This document shows positions 16,822 to 27,100 of a DNA stretch of 33,819 nt, piece by piece. Numbering within the stretch: position 1 is the stretch's first letter; the number at the start of each line of letters is the position of its first letter. This DNA is from Clostridiales bacterium (lineage in GTDB: Bacteria > Bacillota > Clostridia > Oscillospirales > UBA644). A model generated the notes under the pieces. It searched no databases. It saw nothing but the letters and a program-made list of their open reading frames with translations, and was not told the origin of the DNA. The DNA is taken from the NCBI GenBank assembly GCA_016281805.1, contig JAEEJJ010000051.1:1-33819 (forward strand). The letters are read 5' to 3'. The position numbers and the translations under genes were made by a program.

Positions 16822-19800
16822 TTAACCCTTGAGAATATTGATGCCCAAAACAGGATTATTGTCTATCAATTCATCAAGATACCGTTGAGCTTGCTCTGCA
16901 GTCATCTTTTTGATACGTTCTTTTGCTTGAGAACGATATTTCAGTTGATATCGTTCTGTAGCAAACTGACGGATTGCTGCCTTACAACCGCTTGCCTTTG
17001 CATACCAATCATAGACATTTGTCCCAGCAACAGATCTCAATACATCTCTTAATTCGTCTGCTGAAGTGACTACATATGAATACTCTTCGGCGAAGTACTC
17101 TATAAATGTCTTTGTGCAGCATTCCATATCCTTAAGTGCATTGAGTTTACCGCTGTTAAGAAATTCTATGGCATCATCTGAATCTTTTTCCGTGGGGAGA
17201 TACGAGGTCTTGTTGAGCGCATCAAAGACTTTCTGAGCCTCGAGAATATCATTTGAAAACATACACAAAACAGGAATACCCTTTTTCTTTGACCAATCTG
17301 CAGGATTTAAGGAATCTGTTTGCTTTTCCCAAATATCATACATTTCCCTTATCTTTTTTGATTTGCGGAAATTGGTCAACTCATGTTGCATTTTTGTAGT
17401 AAAGCTGTCAGTTGCCTCAAAAATAGTTCCTGACGGTACTTTGTTAAACAATGCCTCATATTCGTCATTTGATAAGGAAGTATGCAAGGCACGATCAACG
17501 GATTTGCAGAATACATCATACTGGTTATTGAAGAACTCGACAAAATCTTCAGCTAAATTTGCTATAATAGTTGAGACTTCTGTCTTATTAAACTGAACAT
17601 TGTCTTTGATTAGGTTAAACTGATCAACAATCGTAATTAGATCCGGTCTGAACTCTTTTAAAAGAGCATATGGAACCTTAACAATATTGAGCTTTTCGAT
17701 TAGAGCTTTTCTTGCTTCTGCGTATGTTTGATGCTTTGTTGTAAGTACGCGGTTAATATCATAAATGAGTTTCAGATCGATATAGAGATTATCAATTTGA
17801 TGGTTAGTATCTCCAATCTCCCAAAGGTAAGATGAATCATTAGACAGCTTCGAATTAAGCAACTCAAGGTATTCTTTCGCTTCAACTTTAAGATTACTTG
17901 CTATTTGAATCAGTTCCGGTTTGTATTGAGCAATGTAATAATTCATCCCGGCACGAAGATTTTCGGCGGTCAGAGCATTGCGGTAAACTTCTTCAATTGC
18001 ATTGTTCTGTTGATATAACCTGAAAATATCTTCAACTATCTTCGAACGATCCCTGTCGATTTTAGACTCAGGTTTAATAAACTCACAAAGCAAAGTTGTC
18101 AATTCAACCATGGCATCGCAATAATCGTGTTCTGCCAAATCCTCTTCAATGAAATACCTAAATGCCCACATGGGATACTTATTGTTCGTGAGATAAATAT
18201 TGATATTTTTTGCAATATCATCAACAGAATTGCGCTTTTCTTTTGCAATCCTGAATATTTCCCCCGTAATCTGGCAGAATTTCATCTGCTCAGGAGTCTG
18301 TCTGACGATGAATTGCCCATGTGACTTGGGAAGATTTTTTACAGTGCCAAATATCAATTCGCTCAAGTCTGAATAATTCAATGAGACAGTATTATTATTG
18401 ATATCGCGCTTATAGTATGTACTGTCAGCATATTCCGCAAGAAGAAATCCGAGGAGAAAAACTGAGCCGGTGTTGGGCAAAAGACCAAACGGAGGCTTCT
18501 TTAGCTCCTTCCAAATGTCAATAATGCTGACCATTGAGCTTTTTTTAAATGCAATGTCAATTATCTCATTTATTGCAATCTTCATTCTGGATGCAGGATG
18601 ATCCGGATGAACTTCCCAATATTTAGGAGTTGACCAAATCCCATCATTACTAAGGTAATTTGAAATGATTCTCAAATACGAATAATTGTTAGGAACGTCA
18701 ATCTTACCCATTGCCATTTGAGCAACAGTTTCCTTGAAACCGCTTTCTGCAAAGAGCTTGTCGTTTTGCGAGATTTCCTCAAGTCCACATCCATAAAACG
18801 CAGTATTTATTTCCCTGAGCTCTCTTCTCAAATTGGCTCCACCGGTCTTTTGAACAGATTTGTCGGGTGCTGAATATACAAACAACGATGTCGTGATCAG
18901 TTTTCTAACCCACTCGTTCAGAATATCAAGTGAGGTTTTTTTCGCTAAATCAAATTGAGATTTCTGATTTGGAAGTGTAGAGAAATATTTTTCCCTTGCC
19001 TTGCTTTCAATAAACTTATCAAATAGGAAATCAGTAAATGGCAAAGATGTAAAATCGACAACAATACATCTTTCTCCGACCTTTTCAAAAATAGAAGCTA
19101 CGGTTTCTTTGACTTTTCCTTGTTCTGCTTCATTCCTTGCAAAGAGGAAAAATGTAGGGATATGGTTTTCTGATGGCTCAATTTTATCTGCTTCTTGTTT
19201 CGCGTTTACAGGTGAAACATTAACTATTCTCATTCTATACTTGAGAAAATCCGTTGGGAGGAACTGCTTTGCAACGTCATAGGAAGAATCAGAAATCACT
19301 TTCTCAAATGTAATGGATTTCCTTGTTTCTTCAATAATCTGATTCATGCGTTCAGTATCGATCGCAGCAGAGGTCATAACAAAGAGAACTTCTTGGGCAC
19401 TCTCGATTTTGCCCAAGATACCTTTTGAAGCAAAATAATTCAGATCCTGTTCAACCGTTGATTCATAGGGTGTTCCGACAAAACAAGCCTTGATATTTAC
19501 AAGGGTAGGACGCATCAAAGAAGTGGCTCCCGTTTTGGCATCGGCTCCGTTTTTGGTCTGAAGTGCAGCGAGAAGCAAGGCCACCTTTAACACTCTACGT
19601 CTGCGGTCTCCTATCATTTCATTGGATGGGTCATCGCAAAGAGGTGCGTAGTTGTTATAATGACTGATTGTCTGTAAAAAGGTGGAATCAAGATCCACAT
19701 TGCTGGATTTGAAAAAATAGTCCCACAGATAGTCCGCGGTCAAGTAATTCCATTTTCCGAATTCAAAGGCAAAGTGTTCTATAAACCATTTGAAGTTGGT

Positions 19801-21036
19801 TTTGTCCTCATCACCAGAGTAGTCGCCGCTCAAAAACTGGAAAATAGTACGCTGATTTGAGCTGATATCTTTTGCTATGAATTTCAGCAAATATGCAGTA
19901 TACGGGTGCATAGGAAGAAGTTTTTTGAAATCCTCATCCTTAATGTTGTAGTCTTTATTCTTTATGACATCTACACTTCCACGTTTAACGCCAGACCATA
20001 GAGATTCGCTTGTGTGCTCCCACTCATTGGAAAGATCAGGCTCGTGTCTGAGCGCCTGACCAAGCAGCGTAAAGGCCGTGCTCTCTTCAAGTTCAATCGT
20101 ATCAAGCTTGAATCGTGCCTCGATGATTGCCTTGGATCCTTTATCCTGAATAAGCTGACTGGCTGAGCTATGAGTAATCAGGAATAAATAGCAACTGATG
20201 CGCGAAGATGCCTGTGCGATTTCCTGCAATCCGGTTATGTTATTCTGATTGTTTTTGAAATACTCTGTAAACTCGTCCCAAATGAAAACGATAGAATAAA
20301 GATTATTGCCCTTGCGGACGTCTTCCAACCAATCAATCAGTTCTTCAGAAGACATCGACCAATTGAATCCTTCAAGCGCTGCAACCTCAATTATCGTGTC
20401 AAGCAGCCCTAATTTATCTTCTAAATCAAGCTCTTCCAAATCTTTGATTATACTATCCACAGAACTGTATTCAGTGAATTTACCGCGATATTTATTGAAA
20501 GCGCCCTGAAAATTAAATGCAGATGTTTCGGGATGTTTCAGCATTGTAAGGATTTTTTCAGCAAGACTTTGCGCGCCAGTATAGGAAAGACCGACATCTG
20601 AAACGGCTTTTCTTACCGACTCAACAATTGAATTAAAGAGCTTATCCTGAGTGTTAATTCCTGCCGAGGCACTTCTTTGAACAACAAGAATTCGCCCTTT
20701 AGCACGAATGCCTTTCACCCTTGCAAGCAGCGAATCCATTCCGTTTTGAGTGAAATACGGGGTTATAGAGTCTATATCGTCTTCTAAAATATGCTTTATA
20801 ACAAACGATGCATAAGTTTTACCGGTTCCGTAAGCACCGCTCATCCACACACTGCGATCTTTTGTTTCGCTGCTTTTCTCGAGAGTTTCAACGATGTCCT
20901 TGAGGATGTTTTTGAAACTTGCATGAGGATAGAAAGACTGCCATTTATCGGGATATATTCTGTCACTGTTTCTGCTGAATACCGGGATAAAGTTTGGATC
21001 GACTTTAATATACTCACTATACAATCTGACTGCCAT
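16822..21036 (-). CDS. brxC: BrxC/PglY-like large P-loop ATPase
   Basis: A 1404-residue ATPase. Near the N-terminus is WMSGAYGTGKTYASF (Walker A, Lys ~73) and then YSIVFIWDEFTEYF (Walker B, Asp-Glu ~254-255), with LFLITHSS after it as sensor; this spacing and the very large helical C-terminal region are characteristic of BrxC/PglY. It probably couples ATP hydrolysis to DNA loading or scanning by the complex. AAGGAG lies nine bases upstream of the ATG. It follows brxP by 13 nt and precedes pglZ by 15 nt. In the type 4 arrangement the same neighbours are expected. The assignment between BrxC and a general DUF499-like ATPase is from context and size. Confidence 0.88.
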   Translation of the reverse strand: MAVRLYSEYIKVDPNFIPVFSRNSDRIYPDKWQSFYPHASFKNILKDIVETLEKSSETKDRSVWMSGAYGTGKTYASFVIKHILEDDIDSITPYFTQNGMDSLLARVKGIRAKGRILVVQRSASAGINTQDKLFNSIVESVRKAVSDVGLSYTGAQSLAEKILTMLKHPETSAFNFQGAFNKYRGKFTEYSSVDSIIKDLEELDLEDKLGLLDTIIEVAALEGFNWSMSSEELIDWLEDVRKGNNLYSIVFIWDEFTEYFKNNQNNITGLQEIAQASSRISCYLFLITHSSASQLIQDKGSKAIIEARFKLDTIELEESTAFTLLGQALRHEPDLSNEWEHTSESLWSGVKRGSVDVIKNKDYNIKDEDFKKLLPMHPYTAYLLKFIAKDISSNQRTIFQFLSGDYSGDEDKTNFKWFIEHFAFEFGKWNYLTADYLWDYFFKSSNVDLDSTFLQTISHYNNYAPLCDDPSNEMIGDRRRRVLKVALLLAALQTKNGADAKTGATSLMRPTLVNIKACFVGTPYESTVEQDLNYFASKGILGKIESAQEVLFVMTSAAIDTERMNQIIEETRKSITFEKVISDSSYDVAKQFLPTDFLKYRMRIVNVSPVNAKQEADKIEPSENHIPTFFLFARNEAEQGKVKETVASIFEKVGERCIVVDFTSLPFTDFLFDKFIESKAREKYFSTLPNQKSQFDLAKKTSLDILNEWVRKLITTSLFVYSAPDKSVQKTGGANLRRELREINTAFYGCGLEEISQNDKLFAESGFKETVAQMAMGKIDVPNNYSYLRIISNYLSNDGIWSTPKYWEVHPDHPASRMKIAINEIIDIAFKKSSMVSIIDIWKELKKPPFGLLPNTGSVFLLGFLLAEYADSTYYKRDINNNTVSLNYSDLSELIFGTVKNLPKSHGQFIVRQTPEQMKFCQITGEIFRIAKEKRNSVDDIAKNINIYLTNNKYPMWAFRYFIEEDLAEHDYCDAMVELTTLLCEFIKPESKIDRDRSKIVEDIFRLYQQNNAIEEVYRNALTAENLRAGMNYYIAQYKPELIQIASNLKVEAKEYLELLNSKLSNDSSYLWEIGDTNHQIDNLYIDLKLIYDINRVLTTKHQTYAEARKALIEKLNIVKVPYALLKEFRPDLITIVDQFNLIKDNVQFNKTEVSTIIANLAEDFVEFFNNQYDVFCKSVDRALHTSLSNDEYEALFNKVPSGTIFEATDSFTTKMQHELTNFRKSKKIREMYDIWEKQTDSLNPADWSKKKGIPVLCMFSNDILEAQKVFDALNKTSYLPTEKDSDDAIEFLNSGKLNALKDMECCTKTFIEYFAEEYSYVVTSADELRDVLRSVAGTNVYDWYAKASGCKAAIRQFATERYQLKYRSQAKERIKKMTAEQAQRYLDELIDNNPVLGINILKG

Positions 21037-21049
21037 AGTTTTATTCTCC

Positions 21050-23398
21050 TTATATCAACGAAAGAACATCGATAGCGGTCTTGCCTTTTTTTCCGGCAGG
21101 CAAATCAATGTTTTCCATAATCCCTTTGTTAAAATCAACTTGGATATAATCGCTGTAGTTATTCGCAAGCCCCTGAAGGATGGGTTTGAGTGTTTCTCTC
21201 TCTATTCCAAAGATCGATCTCGGGCTGAGACCTTCGCGCTCGTCGCTGTCGTCAAGAAGATCTGATAAGGTGAAACTATACATGCCATCCATTTTCTCGG
21301 CAAATAGATAAAGTGTGTAGAGTATTACAATAGGATCTGCATCATCCCATATTCCTTTGGTAACAGAGGTAACATTTTTTCCTTTAACTTCGCATTCTCC
21401 CTGTAGAAGAAGCCACCCGATTGGAGAAAGCCTCAGCGTTTCCTTAAGTGAACTTAATGCATTCTTTTTTACTGTGGGAGAAAACTCATCTCCAAGCAAA
21501 ATCGGAAGATCATCAGCGAAATATGTTCTTCCAACCTCCAGCTTGGTTGCATACCAATTAACTATCGGTGATTCATAACAAAGGTTGGTGTAAATAATTC
21601 CCCAAGTTGTGGGCGAATCGCTACCAAGCTCCCGAAGTTTTGTGCCCAACACCGTTAAAGCGTTATTTTCGGTTATTCCCGACTCTTTAAGCCACGTTTT
21701 GAAACCGACAATCATATACTTGCCCATTCTCTCGTTTGCCCAAAAGTCATCCAACAGTTCGAAATATAATTCCAACCACTCTTGACGAAACCCGAAATTT
21801 TGATATCGACTAATGTTTTTAACGCTCATGTTATTTCCTCCTCCTGTTATTCCAAGCGATCTTGCTGTAATACAACCTTTACTTGAATCCAAGCACCGTT
21901 CACAATGCTTACACCCTTCTATTGTAATATCATCTTTTGAAATTGATAATGCACCAAATGCGCATTCGGCCATACATTCACCGCAGTTTACGCAATATGC
22001 CGCTTTGCTTAGTGCATTTTTGAACAGATACATAAATCTTACTGATAATGGTGATCTTATCAAAGCAGGAAGAGTAAGCACTGTTGCATTCTTCTCAATA
22101 CGTACAGAAAAATCCATGTTTATATCCTTATAGTGGATAGAGTACATATTATCATCAATCTTTACAACGTCGCCTATTGTTGACATCCACTTATCCCACG
22201 CATAATTGCTGTCGGTAACAATCAACTTGACACTATCTTTTGTTTTTATCTCTGTTATTTTATTGCCGCCGATCATTAGTTCCTTTCCGCCGATGCGTGA
22301 TTTCCAACCACCAGACTGAAGATATTTCTGCCTTTCATTAACTGAAGCAAAGGATTTAGTAATACTTGAAGAAACGATGTTAAGCAAAGGTGCCACTTCA
22401 TCAGGATACACATGGTTGATAACACATTCATACCATTCGGACGCCATAGGGCACAACTTACATCCAACCCTATATGCACCATATCGGTACAGTTTGTTAA
22501 AGAGTAAGTGATACTTGAAGATATACAGGAACAGTTCACATGAGCCCCAATCTAAAATTGGACTACAATTATACTGAACAGCATGTTTGTTTCCGTCAGA
22601 TACCATAGTATATGTAGATCTCGCATCGCTTTCTTCTGCTCTAACTCCATCAAATACCATTACCTTGAACGGCTTGGAATTGTCGGGATATTTCTGACGA
22701 TATATTTCCTTGAGTTTTTTTATTGATGGCGCTGTTTTGTGAACGCTACAACACCAACGTAGCTTTCTTGCAGGAAACCCGATTTTTTTCCACGATTCTT
22801 CAGCATTAAAATCCGCTCTTGCTTCGTGCCACTCAAGAGTGTTCCAACGTTGTTTTGCTTCATTAAGGGCATTGTATGTTGTTTGTAATTCCATTGTTGT
22901 ATCGCCGAATACGACAACAAACTCATCATGAGGAATTGCTCTCTGTACAATGTCAAGCATAACAATAGAGTCTTTTCCGCCGCTGTAAGCAACATAAAAC
23001 ATACTAACTCTGGGTTTGTATTCAAGGTAGTTCTTATATGTCGTTTTTAACGTCTTTTGTACCAGGCCATTCATAATACTCTCGTTTTTGAATAGCATAG
23101 TTTCAACGTCCACTGGTTCTATAACCAAATTTTGAACAACATTCTTCAGAATAGGCATTTCATAAAGGCCACCTCCGCTTGCTTCGCAAACAAGCTCTCC
23201 CTTATAAAAATACCTTCGTGCTTCAGCCCACATCAGTGGTTGTTCGCAGTCTGCAAATTTCCAGCCATAGTCTTTATCCAATCCAAGAAAGCGAAGTTCC
23301 TCAAAAAAGACCGGACGAACTTCCTTTGAAACTCCAGTTATTTTTGTAGGTAGGAGTATATATCCACCTGTCGCTTTATCCCATTCATAGTTATACAT
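21050..23398 (-). CDS. brxP: BrxP-like PAPS reductase + ferredoxin + DUF4007 fusion
   Basis: A 782-residue, three-part protein. Residues ~130-330 are an ATP-pyrophosphatase/PAPS-reductase core: P-loop YSGGKDS (139-144), VVVFGDTTME, RWCCSVHK (Cys 216-217) and RVGCKLCP (Cys 313 and 316). The Cys-Cys ... CxxC pattern matches the 4Fe-4S site of APS reductases. Residues ~465-512 form a ferredoxin-like domain with C469xxC472xxC475xxxC479 and C496xxC499xxC502...C509. Residues ~530-782 look like DUF4007 (FGFRQEWLE, TVLGTKL, PTTWGIIY). It belongs to the DndC/SspD/BrxP group that activates DNA or a carrier for sulfur insertion. The ATG overlaps the stop of the HNH-like gene. The DUF4007 fusion and extra Fe-S clusters suggest a self-contained electron supply. 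Confidence 0.9.
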   Translation of the reverse strand: MYNYEWDKATGGYILLPTKITGVSKEVRPVFFEELRFLGLDKDYGWKFADCEQPLMWAEARRYFYKGELVCEASGGGLYEMPILKNVVQNLVIEPVDVETMLFKNESIMNGLVQKTLKTTYKNYLEYKPRVSMFYVAYSGGKDSIVMLDIVQRAIPHDEFVVVFGDTTMELQTTYNALNEAKQRWNTLEWHEARADFNAEESWKKIGFPARKLRWCCSVHKTAPSIKKLKEIYRQKYPDNSKPFKVMVFDGVRAEESDARSTYTMVSDGNKHAVQYNCSPILDWGSCELFLYIFKYHLLFNKLYRYGAYRVGCKLCPMASEWYECVINHVYPDEVAPLLNIVSSSITKSFASVNERQKYLQSGGWKSRIGGKELMIGGNKITEIKTKDSVKLIVTDSNYAWDKWMSTIGDVVKIDDNMYSIHYKDINMDFSVRIEKNATVLTLPALIRSPLSVRFMYLFKNALSKAAYCVNCGECMAECAFGALSISKDDITIEGCKHCERCLDSSKGCITARSLGITGGGNNMSVKNISRYQNFGFRQEWLELYFELLDDFWANERMGKYMIVGFKTWLKESGITENNALTVLGTKLRELGSDSPTTWGIIYTNLCYESPIVNWYATKLEVGRTYFADDLPILLGDEFSPTVKKNALSSLKETLRLSPIGWLLLQGECEVKGKNVTSVTKGIWDDADPIVILYTLYLFAEKMDGMYSFTLSDLLDDSDEREGLSPRSIFGIERETLKPILQGLANNYSDYIQVDFNKGIMENIDLPAGKKGKTAIDVLSLI

Positions 23399-24122
23399 CG
23401 CAAGTTCTTCCCATCTTTTTCTTTAATTCAGAAATCCTAAAAAACTCGATTTTTGAATGTGCTGCTTTATGACATGTTGGACAAACAAACGAGATTGTTG
23501 AAGGCGAAATCACATCCGGCTTTACACAGTCACACAGAGGAACGTCAATATGGATTTCCATCAGGTCAAATCCGGGAAACAGCTTGTTGACCTCACTGCC
23601 GCACACAGAACAATCTTTCCTTTGAAATTCAAGCGTTTTTTTGACTGTATAAACAACTTTATTGGTTCTTTCTAAATAGCAGTGGTATGAAGGTAGCAAC
23701 ATACCAAAAATACAATCTGAATAAGAGTAGTCGATATAGAATTGCTCTCTTGAAATTCTAATAATCGCTTTTGAAATACTGTGTAAAACATCTTGTTTTT
23801 CAATGTATTCATCGAATACTCTTTTTTGTAGTTTCGATCCATGACCGAACTTTGAGCTATTTTCCGGATCACAATATCCAACATTTGCGATACACATTTG
23901 CATTCCTGCAATCGACCGAAATTCCGGATTATCCTGAAATTCAGGATAAAACGGCAATTGACGCATTGCTTTGCTCAATTCTACAATAAGCTCCTTGCGG
24001 TCTGTTGGTGAAGAGACTTTTTTTAACTGAAAGTAGGTATCGACCAGCAGAAGAACCTCATCTACCATCAGAGGTGGCATACGGTCTTTTCGTGTATTGT
24101 TTAATAAATCAGATTTCTGCAC
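23391..24122 (-). CDS. HNH-like protein with possible modification-reader N-terminal domain
   Basis: A 243-residue protein. Its C-terminal ~75 residues have an HNH zinc framework: CSVC (171-174), MEIHIDVPL (190s) and CPTCHKAAH (214-222). In HNH nucleases the middle motif normally reads H-H; here the second His is Ile, so the usual general base appears lost. The N-terminal ~110 residues (MVDEVLLLVDTYF ... LSKAMRQLP ... FRSIAGMQMCIANVGYCDP) resemble the domain preceding HNH in McrA-like restriction enzymes, some of which sense phosphorothioate DNA. The start is GTG with AGGAG six bases upstream; it overlaps the stop of the giant gene and its own stop overlaps brxP. It may be a nuclease, or an inactive reader that guides BrxP. 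The reader role is inference. Confidence 0.75.
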   Translation of the reverse strand: MQKSDLLNNTRKDRMPPLMVDEVLLLVDTYFQLKKVSSPTDRKELIVELSKAMRQLPFYPEFQDNPEFRSIAGMQMCIANVGYCDPENSSKFGHGSKLQKRVFDEYIEKQDVLHSISKAIIRISREQFYIDYSYSDCIFGMLLPSYHCYLERTNKVVYTVKKTLEFQRKDCSVCGSEVNKLFPGFDLMEIHIDVPLCDCVKPDVISPSTISFVCPTCHKAAHSKIEFFRISELKKKMGRTCDV

Positions 24123-27100
24123 AATGTACTCCTGTTGTATCTACATAAAAATACTTTGAACCTTCGAGGAAATTCGGAAGATTTCTTTCAATGAAACCCT
24201 CTTGCTGAAGCCAGTCACGCATTTCTGATTTTGAAGAAAACATTCCATTTTTTACCTTATCAGTCAATATCTTAATAAGCATTGAATCAAAAGTATCATT
24301 CTTGTATTTGTCAGAGACAAATATCGCTGTCGAACGATTCAAGGGGTTACCAAGAGTGTAAAGTATATTGAATTTGCCGCTTTGAATCATTAGGTTTTCA
24401 AGTAAAAATGTATTCCATTCAATATCAATATTCGGAAACCAAATAAACTCGTCAATCTTCGAACAGATAACATAATCATTAACCTTCAACATGTCTGAAA
24501 TTATGGCAACGGCATCGTTGATTGTTTCTTCAGAAATTCCAGTCAGTTCACGCTTCATAAGATTATTCGCATCAATTCTGACATATTGCGGAGCAAGCAT
24601 TTGAGTTAAATAGAATGGAGATATATACTTAATATTGTTGTCTGTACATATATCAATCAGTTCATTAATATCAATCTGATCATAATCTGTGATATGTTGT
24701 AAAATAACGCTTTTGTTTGTTATGTCATTTACTCCAAGCTTAGCAATATACGGCCGTACAAAACTGAACTCACTACCAAACATATAATTGAGCGCGGCAA
24801 ACAGCTTATTGTGACCATCAAAACCATTTCGATATATAAACTCAGGGAATCTATCAGATATTGCATCGTATACAAAGCGAATATTTACCGGAACCTCAGC
24901 GCAAGCCTCTGTAAGATACTCTCTGATTTGCCTGTAGTCACTGGGTTGAATATCAAACGACGATGCGTGAATATAGAATCCGTTTTCTATATTGAAAACG
25001 GTGGAACTGCGCGCAACTACTGCTCCTAAGTTTTTTTCGTTCAGTGATGTGATTTCGGCAAATATCTCAGACTTATGTACAGCGCCTCTTTCTTCAACAA
25101 AAGCATCAAGTTCATCGACAAGAGAAGCATCGTTTGTTTTTCGCACATAGTCTCTGTTGGTGTTAAACCGACACCCGTATTTTTTCAGCGCACCCTGAAG
25201 CAAATATTTGTTGGTTATTTGTGTGCCATCTAAAACACTTGATAAAGCATCAAATATTTCCCCATAGGTCAGCAAGGCACGAGGAGAGTTCTCAATAAAA
25301 TCGTTGATAGATTCGATAATTTCTTCTTTCACCTGGATATAATCAGGATGTATGTATTTACCTCTGTCACAAAGAATTCCAATGTAACCGACCTTTGCAT
25401 CGATAGCTCGATTTGTTATGGATTTTGCTTTATCGCCGAATAGTTCAATCATATATTCTTTGAAACGGTTCGCTTCAAATGAATCGTTGATCTTGAAGCC
25501 AGCAGGAAATCTATAATGTAAAACATAATCACACATAAAAGTAACAGTAATTGGTATTATGGAATAAAATTGACCTGTGACTTTATAATTATTGAAGAAC
25601 ATATTTTGAACGACTTCAAGCGGTGCATTACATTCTTGAGAGACATTTTCAAGAACTTCGTTGACTTCAGAGGATTCAATTGTATGGGGAAGTCGATTAT
25701 AGGCCATTTTAGCATTGGCAATAATCTGATAACTCGTGCTGCCACTTGAAATGACAATTGAATCGAGTTCCCATGAATAAGAATAAAGCGTATGTTCGGG
25801 AATATGTTTAACTGACTTCCAAAGAATGAGCGCAAAATCTCCAAGTATCTCTTTAAGTTCACTCAAATACAAAAATTTATCGCCATCACGCATTGCATAA
25901 ATAAGCAAAATAAGGTCGTATTTTTGATTTTTGTAATATTTCCAAAAATTTCGAGTTATCCTTGCTTCAACCTGGCGAATTCTTTCACGCGTTAAGTTAA
26001 GACGTGATCCTATTTCTTCAAGGCTTTCCCCTCTTATTCTCGATTCTAAAATCTCAATTCCTCTTTTACTTGATGTTTGAAGTCCGCTGCAGATATTGCT
26101 AACGGTTTGACGAACAGCTTCATCAGGATCGAAGTTGATACAATCAACAAATGCTTTTATAGCCACTGCAACTTCACTATCTGGGGCGATACCCATGCTG
26201 ATTATTAAATTGGGGAGCTGGTATATTCTGGTAGAAGAGTCACACATTGAAATAATAGAAGAAAGCGATTTGCCACTGGTTTTTTCGATTAACAAAACAA
26301 GTGGTATTACTCTCCTATCCTTAACGGATTGTGGAAGATTTCTGACTGATTCGCAAACAGAATCTACAAAAGAATCGTATGTTTCAGTGCGTGAAACATA
26401 TCTTCTAAACAAATCACAAATGACTCGAACATACTGTGGATTGTAAAATGCCTTTGAACAGATTTCAGATCCCACAGTTTCAATTGCCGTTTCTATTGTT
26501 TGAAGATATTTCTTTTGGTCGTCATCAAGATTTTCAATTGAATAAGAGGTACCGTTAAGGAGAGAACCAATTGATTTGATTAAATTGTTATCAATTTTTG
26601 TCACTCGCTGAGTTGATTTGTTTTTCTCTAAGCGATGGGAAGCATCGGAAAGGAAGTCTTTTATTTTTGCAACAATTTCATTTATTGACTTTTCCCCCAT
26701 ATTCCGCATCGACCTTAAATCGCTGATGCTTTTAGTCAACAACTCTTTTACCGTTGTGCACTTAGCAATACTCAAACAATTAAGGGCGCGTGAGCTTAAT
26801 TGAAGCTCAGAAACCGGAATACTGTAATTGTTAGAATCAACTTTAAAAATCGCGTAAAAAGGTATTAATTCATCTGATTCAGAATTATTAATTTCAATGA
26901 TTGCTTCGTTGACAACCTCTGATGGCTTCTGTTCATTTTTATTTTCTTCTTCCCGCATACCAGATGCGACAATAGAATCAATATTAATGTCTTCATTGTT
27001 TGCATTAGGATGCAAAACATTTTCTGATGAAATTTGATGTTCAATGTTTATTCTGCTGGATGGATACGATTTTTCAGGAATACTGTTTTGGTTTTCGCTT

